The position numbers were made by a program, and so were the translations under genes. Below are positions 8,641 to 16,045 of a stretch of 64,000 nucleotides of DNA, in pieces. Below the pieces are notes generated by a model. The model did no database searches. It had not been told where the DNA came from and saw nothing but the letters and a program-made list of their open reading frames with translations. The first letter of the stretch is position 1. Each line of letters begins with the position of its first letter. Source of the DNA: Sphingopyxis alaskensis RB2256. Its GTDB lineage: Bacteria; Pseudomonadota; Alphaproteobacteria; Sphingomonadales; Sphingomonadaceae. The DNA lies in NCBI RefSeq assembly GCF_000013985.1, contig NC_008048.1:2666001-2730000 (forward strand). Direction: 5' to 3'.

Positions 8641-8690
8641 TGGAGCGGGCGAAGGGATTCGAACCCTCGACCCCAACCTTGGCAAAGTTG
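8641..8690 (-). other. 3' half of tRNA-Gly(GCC): attachment site and left border of the island
   Basis: Read on the - strand, this holds a complete anticodon arm (CAACT, loop TTGCCAA with anticodon GCC, GGTTG), variable region, T-arm with GGTTCGAATCC, the 3' acceptor strand CGCCCGC, discriminator T and CCA. The 5' half (acceptor strand GCGGGCG and a normal D-arm) is absent; other sequence follows. One anticodon-stem pair is a T-G wobble. This is what integration into a tRNA gene leaves at the far border: a duplicated 3' part. The integrase starts 176 bases away. The intact tRNA-Gly should lie at the other end of the element, beyond 64000. Confidence 0.8.
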
Positions 8691-8865
8691 TGAAAGCCAT
8701 TTTCGGGTTTTCTCCAGGCTACGCCATTCTACTACTAATATACTGATATATATCTTGATTTCTGGAATTTCTTACGCTATCCTTGTCTAGAAAAACACGC
8801 CGATTTCCGAATGGCGTGGTCGCCCGGTGGTCGCCCAGAATGGGGTGCCTAACAAGGAGAAAGTG

Positions 8866-10257
8866 ATGGTTCAGGGCACCATTCTTCTGACCAAACGAGT
8901 CATCGACGCGGCCGTTTCAAAAGGGAAGCGCTACGACATCTGGGATAGCGAGATTCCCGGTTTCGGTCTCCGGGTGGGCGTGAGCGGGACAAAAACGTTC
9001 GTGCTCCGATACCGCGCTGAGGGCGGTGGACGCGGGGCGCCGAAGCGGCACGTCACGGTCGGACGCTTTGGTCCCCTCACTGTCGAGATGGCCCGGCGAC
9101 AGGCCAAGCAGCTCCTGGCCAAGGCAACCGTTGGCGAGGATCCGGCCAAGGCGCGAAACGACAAGCGCGGCGAGATGCGGATCAGCGAACTGATCGATCT
9201 CTATGAGAAGCAGGGCTGCTATATCCAGCGCGGGAAACGGCAGGGCGTGCCCATGAAGCCGCGGACCAAGCAATATACGCTTGCACGGCTGCGCCATCAT
9301 GTCGTCCCACTACTCGGCAATCGCCGTGTAACCGAAGTCAACACAGGCGACATCGAGCGCTTCTTCCGTGACGTAGAGACTGGAAAGACGGCGCGGGACG
9401 ACAAGATCGGCCCGCGCAAGCGCATTGTCGTGCGAGGCGGCGAAGGCGCCGCGCGCAAGGTATTTCGAGACCTGTCCGCCGTATTCAGTTTCGCGCGGCG
9501 CAGCGAGATCGTCACCCGCAACCCTTGCGAGACTGCGGCGGTCAAGAAAACCGACAACCACAAGGAACGCTTCCTCACGCTCGAGGAGGTCAAGCGCTTC
9601 GGCGAAGGCCTGCGCGAGCTGGAGAAGGACGGAACCAACCGCAAGGCGCTCGACATCATGCGCTTGTGGATGCTGACAGGATGCCGCCGCGAGGAGATTG
9701 CGAGCCTCAAATGGCAGGAGGTCGATTTCGAGCATGGCTGCCTGCGTTTCGGAGATAGCAAGACAGGCAAAGCGGTGCGGCCGATCGGTGCCGCTGCGAT
9801 CGCCGTGATCAAGACAATCGAGCAGACTGGGGATTCCGAGTTCGTTTTTCCCGCTGGGGAAGGTGATAGCTATTTCCGAGGCTACAAGACGCCGTGGAAG
9901 AAGGTCGTCGAGAAGGCTCGGCTACCCGGCGTGACGCCGCATACCTTACGGCATACGATGGGTTCGACGGCGATTTCGTCCGGCGAAGCGATGGCATTCA
10001 CTGGGGCGATCCTGGGACATACCAATCCGCGATCAACGGCCATCTATGCGCACGTCCAGCACAGCCCGGCCCGGCGCGCCGCCGATCGCGTAGCAGAACG
10101 GATCGCCGCAGCGCTTGCCGGCATGAGTGACTTGGAAGTCGATGCCCCGGCTCCCGACGAGGATGAGGAGCTACTCCGCAGAGTGGCCGAAACGCTGATG
10201 AAGGGCGGCGCGGAAGCCGACCGCCTGCGGGTCGTCATCAACGCGCTCGCACCCTGA
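8866..10257 (+). CDS. Tyrosine-recombinase integrase (P4/prophage type with DUF4102 domain)
   Basis: About 463 residues. The N-terminal Arm-binding domain (about 5-95) has the usual start (LTKRVIDAA, YDIWDSEIPGFGLRV). The catalytic domain shows Arg in TGCRREEI (about 274), HTLRH (His 359, Arg 362) and the nucleophile Tyr in STAIYAHVQ (about 394). The ATG at 8866 is preferred because AAGGAGA precedes it; a GTG at 8827 in frame is an alternative. Enzymes of this family insert genomic islands into the 3' ends of tRNA genes, which fits the tRNA-Gly fragment just upstream. It probably moved the whole metal island. The gene looks intact. Confidence 0.93.
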   Translation: MVQGTILLTKRVIDAAVSKGKRYDIWDSEIPGFGLRVGVSGTKTFVLRYRAEGGGRGAPKRHVTVGRFGPLTVEMARRQAKQLLAKATVGEDPAKARNDKRGEMRISELIDLYEKQGCYIQRGKRQGVPMKPRTKQYTLARLRHHVVPLLGNRRVTEVNTGDIERFFRDVETGKTARDDKIGPRKRIVVRGGEGAARKVFRDLSAVFSFARRSEIVTRNPCETAAVKKTDNHKERFLTLEEVKRFGEGLRELEKDGTNRKALDIMRLWMLTGCRREEIASLKWQEVDFEHGCLRFGDSKTGKAVRPIGAAAIAVIKTIEQTGDSEFVFPAGEGDSYFRGYKTPWKKVVEKARLPGVTPHTLRHTMGSTAISSGEAMAFTGAILGHTNPRSTAIYAHVQHSPARRAADRVAERIAAALAGMSDLEVDAPAPDEDEELLRRVAETLMKGGAEADRLRVVINALAP

Positions 10258-10492
10258 TTAGGCAGCGGGGGCTGATTATTCTTGTGCAGAACCGGTGCAG
10301 TGGGCTTTTGTGTGGGATCTGGCTGGCGCCGGCGAGCACGGCAGGAATGATGCTCAAGCTCTGAGGCGGAAAGGCTGCCGCAGCCACTCGTAAGCGGAAG
10401 CTCCACTTCGTGAGAATTTTCCACCCTCAGGCCCGCAAGCGGGCACTCAGCTAATGTCGTCGCCGAACATCGTTGGGCCGAGCGCGAAGCGT

Positions 10493-11442
10493 CTAGATGT
10501 TTGGTCCCGGCATTTGATGGTGCGGATTTAGGCTGAAACGTTCCGGTTCGTTTGTCCAGCATTTGCAGATGTATTCGTATGGGGTGAGGCCGCGCAGGGT
10601 CTTCAGGCGCCGGGCGTAGTTGTAGGCGTTGATGAAGTCGTGGAGGTGGGCGGTCAGCTGGGCATGGCTATCGTAATGGTAGCGCTTGACGGTGGCTTCC
10701 TTGATGGTCCGGTTCATTCGTTCGACCTGACCATTGGTCCAGGGATGCTTCACCTGGTCAACCGGTGCTCAATGTCGTGCTCGTCGCAGACCCGGTCGAA
10801 GATGTGATGGAAGGCGTATCTGTGGCGCGTCTGATTGGTGAACTGGATGCCGTTGTCGGTCAGCACGGTGTGGATGGCGTAAGGTACGGCAGCGATCAGA
10901 TTGCGCAGGAACTGGGCGGCGATCATCTTGCCGGCTTCCCGGTGCAGCTCGACGAAGGCGAACTTGCTGGTCCGGTCGATCGCCACGAACAGCCGCAGCT
11001 TGCCCTCGGCCGTCTGCACCTCGGCGATGTCGATATGGAAGTAGCCGATCGGATAGGTCTTGAACTTCCGCTTTGGTTCCTTGTCTCCCGTGATCTCGGG
11101 CAGCCGGCTGATCCCGTGGCGTTGCAGGCAGCGATGCAACGATGATCGGGTCAGCGACGGGATCGTCGCCTGCAGGGCATAAAGACAGTCATCCAGCGGC
11201 AGCAGCGTGTGCTTGCGAAAGGCAACGATGATCGCTTCCTCCTCGATGCTCAGCACTGTCGAATGCACATCGGTGGGACCGGTGGGCAAGTCCTTCACCG
11301 CCGTGCGCTGCTTCCACTTGGCGACGGTCTTCTGGTTGATGCCGTAGCGCTTGGCCAGAACCCTCAGGCTCTCTTGACTATGTTGTATCGCTCGACGGAC
11401 CGCCTCTGTCGTGCGGGCGCTCCCGTGTAAAATCTGGCCCAT
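10493..11442 (-). pseudogene. IS481-type transposase, frameshifted
   Basis: Two overlapping frames (11442-10750 and 10753-10493) together make a full-length IS481 transposase of about 316 residues. The first holds an N-terminal helix-turn-helix (VLAKRYGINQKTVAKWKQR) and the first two catalytic acids of the DDE domain (GYFHIDIAEV, VLTDNGIQFT). The second begins KHPWTNGQVERMNRTIKEA, which carries the third acid, Glu. The break falls between EHRLTR and KHPWTN and looks like loss of one base. Unless ribosomes shift frame here, no active enzyme is made. The stop codon TAG lies in the duplicated target TCTAGA, outside the element proper, a known habit of this family. Confidence 0.85.
10498..10523. 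repeat. Terminal inverted repeat of the IS481-type element, left
   Basis: Twenty-six bases starting TGTTTGGTCCCGG, identical in inverted form to 11473-11498. The 6-base target duplication TCTAGA lies immediately outside at 10492-10497. Confidence 0.92.
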
Positions 11443-11472
11443 AGTGCATCCTTCCAGGCTTGCGCGGATGAT

Positions 11473-11498
11473 GCACCATCAAATGCCGGGACCAAACA
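11473..11498. repeat. Terminal inverted repeat of the IS481-type element, right
   Basis: Inverted copy of 10498-10523, ending CCGGGACCAAACA. The target duplication TCTAGA follows at 11499-11504. Confidence 0.92.
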
Positions 11499-11601
11499 TC
11501 TAGATCGAGCATGGTTGCCTTCCGGGTGAGAGATCTTCGTTGCTATCGCACCGCCAGCGGCTGAAAGCGTCATTCCGGTTGCGACCGGGACAACGGCAGT
11601 C

Positions 11602-12345
11602 TCAGCGCTGGCAAACAGCGATGCTCGACAAATCCTTGGCCGGGTCGATGACGATGCCCGCAGACTTGCGCTCGGAATAGCGGTCGACGAGTTGCTCGGC
11701 GTGCGGCCGCAGCAGTACGGTGAACCGGACCAGCTCCTCCATCACATCCACGATCCGGTCATAATAGCTCGACGGCTTCATGCGCCCCGCCTCGTCGAAC
11801 TCCTGGAACGCCTTGGCCACGCTCGACTGGTTGGGAATGGTGAACATCCGCATCCAGCGGCCGAGCAAGCGCAGCGTGTTGACCGCGTTGAATGACTGCG
11901 ATCCACCCGACACCTGCATCACCGCCAGCGTCCGGCCCTGGGTCGGGCGAAGTCCCTTCATTTCAAGAGGGAGATGATCGATCTGCGTCTTCATGATGCC
12001 GGTGATCTGGCCGTGCCGCTCCGGGCTGCACCAGACCATGCCTTCGGACCACATCGCGTGCTCGCGCAGTTCGTGGACCGCCGGGTGATCGTCTCCCGCG
12101 ACCTGATCGGGCAGCGGTAGATCCTTGGGATCGAAGATACGCGTCTCGGCGCCGAAGAAGCGCAGCAGCCGTGCCGCCTCCTCAACCGCGAGGCGCGAAT
12201 AGGAACGCTCGCGCAAGCTGCCGTAGAGCAGCAGGATGCGCGGCGGCGGCGTGATCGCTCCGAGCCCGAAGGCCGGGTGCTCGTGGGCGAAACGCGGATC
12301 GAGATGGGGCAGATGGTCAGGGTGGGGAAGCGTATGCAACGACAT
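11602..12345 (-). CDS. arsH: ArsH, NADPH-dependent FMN reductase of arsenic resistance
   Basis: About 247 residues. A flavodoxin-like core starts with [18 protein letters not shown], the FMN phosphate-binding loop of ArsH, and continues with [23 protein letters not shown] and [15 protein letters not shown], all typical of the family. ArsH oxidises trivalent organoarsenicals (for example methylarsenite) to less toxic pentavalent forms and can also reduce quinones or metals. It is the last gene of the ars operon, 27 bases after acr3. Length and motifs are complete, and assignment is confident. Confidence 0.95.
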   Translation of the reverse strand: MSLHTLPHPDHLPHLDPRFAHEHPAFGLGAITPPPRILLLYGSLRERSYSRLAVEEAARLLRFFGAETRIFDPKDLPLPDQVAGDDHPAVHELREHAMWSEGMVWCSPERHGQITGIMKTQIDHLPLEMKGLRPTQGRTLAVMQVSGGSQSFNAVNTLRLLGRWMRMFTIPNQSSVAKAFQEFDEAGRMKPSSYYDRIVDVMEELVRFTVLLRPHAEQLVDRYSERKSAGIVIDPAKDLSSIAVCQR

Positions 12346-12372
12346 CGTCGAACTTTCGAAAATCTACAGGAA

Positions 12373-13464
12373 TTAGGCGAGGCTCGCTGGGCGGTTCTCG
12401 TACCAACTCCGGGTGCGCTTCACGATCGCCACGACCGAGAGCATCACCGGCACCTCCACCAGCACGCCGACCACAGTCGCGAGCGCCGCCCCCGAGTTGA
12501 GGCCAAACAGGCTGATGGCGGCGGCGACAGCCAACTCGAAAAAGTTCGAGGCGCCGATCAGCGCAGCCGGCGCGGCCACGCACCATGCGACGCCGAATCG
12601 TTTGCTCAGCCAGTAGGCAAGCCCTGCATTGAAATAGACCTGGACCAGGATCGGCACCGCGAGCAGAGCGATGACGAGTGGCCGGGCAAGGATCTGCTCG
12701 CCCTGAAAGCCGAACAGCAGCACCAGCGTGGTGAGCAGCGCCAGCAGCGAGACCGGACCGAGACGGTCGAGCAGTGTCTGCAGCGCGTCCGCACCGCCGC
12801 GGGCGAGAACCGCCCGCCGGATGACCTGCGCGACCATCACCGGCACTACGATATAGAGCGCGACGGAGAGCAGCAGCGTTTCCCACGGTACGGTGATCGA
12901 AGCGACCCCGAGCAAGAGGCCGACGATCGGCGCAAAGGCGAACACCATAATGAGGTCGTTCAAGGCAACCTGGCTGAGCGTGTAGTTGGGCTCGCCCTCG
13001 CAAAGGTTCGACCAGACGAACACCATCGCCGTGCAGGGCGCGGCCGCGAGCAGGATCAACCCGGCGATGTAGGAGGAAATCTCGCCCTGCGGCAGCAGCG
13101 GCGCGAACAACCAACCGATAAACAGCGTGCCGAGCAGCGCCATCGAGAAGGGCTTGACCGCCCAGTTGATGAACAGCGTGACGCCGACGCCCTTCCAGTG
13201 CTGCCTGACCGAGCCGAGTGCGCCGAAATCGATCTTCAAGAGCATCGGCACGATCATCAGCCAGATCAGCACCGCGACGACGAGATTGACGCGGGCGATC
13301 TCGGCCGAAGCGATCGTCGCGAACAGCGCCGGCAGCCATGATCCCAGCGCAATGCCGGCGACGATGCACAGTGCGACCCAAAGCGTCAGATAACGCTCGA
13401 AGAAGCCGATACCGGGTCGGTTCTGCGTTTCGGCAGGGGCAGCCGCAGCGATTCCGTCGCTCAT
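12373..13464 (-). CDS. acr3: Acr3 arsenite efflux permease
   Basis: About 363 residues with ten predicted membrane segments. The family Cys is in AAPCTAMVFVWSNL and the second half contains the conserved PAALIGASNFFELAVA segment, which identify Acr3 rather than ArsB. It exports arsenite, As(OH)3, across the inner membrane using the proton gradient. The ATG at 13464 is chosen because it overlaps the arsC stop as ATGA; the frame extends further upstream, but that part is in the arsC gene. Substrates may include antimonite. Assignment is confident. Confidence 0.95.
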   Translation of the reverse strand: MSDGIAAAAPAETQNRPGIGFFERYLTLWVALCIVAGIALGSWLPALFATIASAEIARVNLVVAVLIWLMIVPMLLKIDFGALGSVRQHWKGVGVTLFINWAVKPFSMALLGTLFIGWLFAPLLPQGEISSYIAGLILLAAAPCTAMVFVWSNLCEGEPNYTLSQVALNDLIMVFAFAPIVGLLLGVASITVPWETLLLSVALYIVVPVMVAQVIRRAVLARGGADALQTLLDRLGPVSLLALLTTLVLLFGFQGEQILARPLVIALLAVPILVQVYFNAGLAYWLSKRFGVAWCVAAPAALIGASNFFELAVAAAISLFGLNSGAALATVVGVLVEVPVMLSVVAIVKRTRSWYENRPASLA

Positions 13465-13892
13465 GCCGACACCCGGTTGCCCGCTTCGTCGATGACCTGT
13501 TCGCCGTCCTCCTTGGTGAAGGCACCTTGCTGCGGCGTCGGCAGGATGTCGAGCACCACTTCGGATGGACGGCACAGTCGCACGCCCAGGGGGCTCACGA
13601 CCAGCGGGCGGTTTATCAGGACCGGGTGCGCCATCATCGCGTCGATCAGCGCATCGTCGGTCAGTCTTTCGTCGCCGAGGCCGAGTTCGGCATAAGGCGT
13701 GCCTTTCTCGCGCAGCAGGGCGCGCGGCGTAAGCCCGGCACGCTCGATCAATTGCTCCAGCAAGGCGCGCGAGGGCGGCGTCTTCAGATACTCGACGACA
13801 TGCGGCTCGATGCCGGCGTTGCGGATCATTGCCAGCGTGTTGCGCGAGGTGCCGCACTCGGGATTGTGATAGATGATGATGTCAGAAGTCAC
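13461..13892 (-). CDS. arsC: ArsC arsenate reductase, glutaredoxin-dependent type
   Basis: About 143 residues with the ArsC signature IIYHNPECGTSRNTLAMIR near the N-terminus; the catalytic Cys is about residue 13. Arginines that bind arsenate are visible in the INRPLVV region and at RLCRPSE. The enzyme reduces arsenate to arsenite with glutathione and glutaredoxin, supplying the substrate of Acr3. The gene overlaps both neighbours by ATGA junctions. It is paired with a second, unrelated reductase encoded just upstream. Confidence 0.95.
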   Translation of the reverse strand: MTSDIIIYHNPECGTSRNTLAMIRNAGIEPHVVEYLKTPPSRALLEQLIERAGLTPRALLREKGTPYAELGLGDERLTDDALIDAMMAHPVLINRPLVVSPLGVRLCRPSEVVLDILPTPQQGAFTKEDGEQVIDEAGNRVSA

Positions 13893-14428
13893 GCGGAAGG
13901 CTCCGTATTGGTGTCGATGCTGGCGCGCGCCTGGTCCTTGCCGATCGCCTTGAGCCGGGTCTGCAGGCTCATCCGGTCGAGCCCTTCGAACGGCAGGTTG
14001 GTGAACAACGAGATGCGGTTGAACAGCATCCGGTAGGTATCGAAGAACGCCGCGTGCTGAACGGCTTCGTCATCCTCGATCACGGCCGGATCGGGTACGC
14101 CCCAGTTGGCGGTAATGGGCTGTCCCGGCCACACCGGGCAGGTCTCGTTCGCGGCATTGTCGCAGACGGTGAACACGAAATCGAGCGGCGGCGCATCCGG
14201 CCCGGCAAACTCGTTCCAGCTCTTTGAGCGGAACTGGCTCGTGTCGTGGTTGAGCCTTTCGAGCAGATGCAGGGTGAAGGGATGAACCTCGCCCTTGGGC
14301 TGGCTGCCGGCGCTGAACGCGCGGAAACGCCCACGGCCTTCGCGGTTCAGGATCGCCTCGGCAATAATCGAGCGCGCCGAATTGCCCGTGCAGAGGAACA
14401 GCACGTTCAAGAGGCGTTCCTCGGTCAT
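13889..14428 (-). CDS. arsC: Low-molecular-weight phosphatase-type arsenate reductase
   Basis: About 179 residues. The phosphatase loop CTGNSARS (NVLFLCTGNSARSIIAEA, residues about 8-25) and the later FVFTVCDNAANETCP segment match the arsenate reductase branch of the low-molecular-weight tyrosine phosphatase fold. Such enzymes reduce arsenate with thioredoxin or mycothiol-like thiols, or act as phosphatases. The ATG at 14428 overlaps the arsR stop as ATGA; an extension upstream runs through arsR and is not real. It provides a second route from arsenate to arsenite next to the ArsC-type enzyme. Function as an arsenate reductase is inferred from context and family. Confidence 0.9.
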   Translation of the reverse strand: MTEERLLNVLFLCTGNSARSIIAEAILNREGRGRFRAFSAGSQPKGEVHPFTLHLLERLNHDTSQFRSKSWNEFAGPDAPPLDFVFTVCDNAANETCPVWPGQPITANWGVPDPAVIEDDEAVQHAAFFDTYRMLFNRISLFTNLPFEGLDRMSLQTRLKAIGKDQARASIDTNTEPSA

Positions 14429-14778
14429 GCGCGTCCTTCCTTTCCACAGCGGCTCTTGAGTGCCACATCCGCGAGCGGCGCGCAGATTTCCGGCGCGCCG
14501 TTGCAGCAATCCTCCATCAGATATTCGAGCAGCGCGGTCATGTTCTCATAGCGGGCGGTGTAGATGATCGACCGCCCTTCGCGGCGGCTGTCGATCAGGC
14601 CGACATTCGAAAGGATGTTGAGGTTGGATGAGAGCGTGTTCGGCGGCACAGCGAGCCGGCGCGCGATCTCGCCGGCGGCGACGCCCTCGCGGCCAGCCTG
14701 AACGAGCAGGCGGAATATCGAAAGACGACCCGTGTGACCGAGGGCGGACAGGGCGGCGGCGGCGTTCTTCAGTTCCAT
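14425..14778 (-). CDS. arsR: ArsR-family arsenite-responsive repressor
   Basis: About 117 residues with a winged helix-turn-helix (IFRLLVQAGREGVAAGEIARRL...NTLSSNLNILSNVGLI). Cysteines that could bind As(III) lie at the C-terminal side: LMEDCCNGAPEICAPLAD. The vicinal Cys pair there, rather than in the classical ELCVCDL helix, matches the alphaproteobacterial type with a C-terminal site. It should repress the operon arsR, arsC (phosphatase type), arsC, acr3, arsH until arsenite binds. It is the first gene and overlaps the next by ATGA. Confidence 0.93.
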   Translation of the reverse strand: MELKNAAAALSALGHTGRLSIFRLLVQAGREGVAAGEIARRLAVPPNTLSSNLNILSNVGLIDSRREGRSIIYTARYENMTALLEYLMEDCCNGAPEICAPLADVALKSRCGKEGRA

Positions 14779-14866
14779 GGTTCGGCTGTAGCGGAAATGT
14801 CGAAGCGTGAGAATGCCCACCGGGATGTACGGAACGGTAGCCAAGCGCGTGGTAGGCACCATTTCG

Positions 14867-15235
14867 TCAGCCACGGCCGCGGACCTCGAACTGTCCCGAT
14901 GACCCCGCCGGAAACGACTGCTCGCATCCTTCGGCCGGCTGCGGCAGTGTGCAGTGGTATAGCGGACTCTTGAGCCGGATTGTGAGCGGCTTGTCGGGGG
15001 CTGCCCGATATGTGCAAGTGCCTCCGGTGGCCCGGTTGAGGTGCAGCCGACCGTCTTTAGGGCCATTGGCCTCACGGACAGCATTTTTTCCTCTGCGATC
15101 CTGATAGTCGCAGCGCACGGTCCATGCGCCATCGCCTTTCATGCGAACTTGTAGCACTTCGTCGGGGGGTTCCCACTGAGCGAGAGCAGGCGTGGCAAAA
15201 ATCAGAAACGCAATTGAGGCGATCGACCGTATCAT
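14867..15235 (-). CDS. Small secreted protein of unknown function
   Basis: About 122 residues. A signal peptide (MIRSIASIAFLIFATPALAQ) is followed by a mature domain with three or four Cys (WTVRCDYQD, GGTCTYR, YHCTLPQ, EGCEQSF), probably disulphide-bonded and periplasmic. The ATG at 15235 is chosen for GGAGG seven bases upstream; an in-frame upstream ATG at 15274 would mask the signal peptide. It lies between the ars operon and cueR-copA on the same strand, with 88 bases before the arsR start. I do not recognise a family; a periplasmic role in metal stress is a guess from position only. Confidence 0.7.
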   Translation of the reverse strand: MIRSIASIAFLIFATPALAQWEPPDEVLQVRMKGDGAWTVRCDYQDRRGKNAVREANGPKDGRLHLNRATGGTCTYRAAPDKPLTIRLKSPLYHCTLPQPAEGCEQSFPAGSSGQFEVRGRG

Positions 15236-15658
15236 TGGACATCCTCCGGCGCTCGAATCAATTCGATATTTCAACTAATCTGGAAATGAAGAATCCGCAA
15301 CACCTCAAAGGATGATTGCTATATGCTCCTGCCGAGAGACTGCTTCCTTCCCGCCCATGTTGAGCGCGGCGGCGGCCAGCATCGAGCATAGCGACATCTG
15401 GAAGATGCGCCGATCAATGGCGCATTGAACAGCGCAACAAGCGCCCCAAACGCCAGATATCTCGATGGCCGCCGCCCTTCCGCCGGAGCATGGCTGGCGC
15501 TCAAGCGATCTGATCTTCGAGCCGTTCCGCGGTGACGATCCAGATCGCGCGATTGATCGTGACTGTCCGCTCGTCTGCATGTCTTGCGAAGCTTCGCGCA
15601 CGCGCGTTGTGCATCGTCCTCCGAATGGCCATGGATCACATGGGCGGCCGCTCGGAGA
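15236..15658. other. Region without a supportable gene
   Basis: Open frames here lack ribosome binding sites and family features. On the - strand a frame downstream of cueR contains a short hydrophobic stretch (YLAFGALVALFNAPLIG), which might be a decayed membrane protein gene, but I cannot assign it. Confidence 0.3.
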
Positions 15659-16045
15659 TCATTCCTGAAGCCGGTCGATGATTGGGCAGTCGGGCCGATC
15701 ATCGCCGTGGCAATGCTTGGCCAGGGACAGCAATGTGCTCTGCATGGCCTGCAATGCCGCTGCCTTCTTCCCAAGTTCGGTGGCTCGTGCTTCCGCAAGT
15801 ATCTTGACTTCGGAACTCGCGCGGTTGCGGTCGGCCCAGAGATCGAGGAGGCTTCGGATCTCCTCGATCGGGAAACCCAGGTCGCGGGCATTGGCGATGA
15901 ATCGCAGGCGATGCACATCTGCATCGGAATAATCCCGATAGCCGCTCTCGCGTCGCGGTGGCGAAGGGATTAGGCCGATCTTCTCATAGTGGCGGATCAT
16001 CCGCTGCGAGACCCCGCTCGTTTCCGATGCTGCTCCGATATTCAT
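15659..16045 (-). CDS. cueR: CueR-type copper-responsive MerR regulator
   Basis: About 128 residues. The N-terminal winged helix ([25 protein letters not shown]) is of MerR type. The C-terminal metal loop is CHGDDRPDC, two Cys seven residues apart, and the position where divalent-metal sensors carry a Cys is Ser (NRASSEVK), the pattern of monovalent Cu(I)/Ag(I) sensors. It should activate the copA promoter at 18432-18462. Its ATG overlaps the copA stop (ATGA), so sensor and pump are made from one message with the pump first. Confidence 0.92.
   Translation of the reverse strand: MNIGAASETSGVSQRMIRHYEKIGLIPSPPRRESGYRDYSDADVHRLRFIANARDLGFPIEEIRSLLDLWADRNRASSEVKILAEARATELGKKAAALQAMQSTLLSLAKHCHGDDRPDCPIIDRLQE

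Larger units (their letters stand above)
10498..11498 (-). mobile_element. IS481-family insertion sequence, 1001 bases
   Basis: The element is bounded by perfect 26-base terminal inverted repeats (10498-10523 and 11473-11498) beginning TGTTTGGTCCCGG. It is flanked on both sides by the direct repeat TCTAGA (10492-10497 and 11499-11504), matching the NCTAGN target duplication known for IS481. It carries one transposase gene read leftward and disrupted by a frameshift. It sits between the integrase and the ars operon, in DNA where I see no disrupted gene. Confidence 0.92.

Noticed and set aside
8641-8715. A complete tRNA gene at the island border
   Set aside because: The anticodon arm, T-arm and CCA end are present, but there is no 5' acceptor strand or D-arm that could pair, so only the 3' half is called.
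12277-13341. 354-codon + strand frame opposite arsH/acr3
   Set aside because: Shadow of the ars genes; dominated by Arg, Asp, Gln and His with no motif.
15319-15924. 201-codon - strand frame overlapping cueR and its downstream region
   Set aside because: Most of it is out of frame within cueR; the remaining hydrophobic stretch has no start signal. Kept only as a possible remnant.
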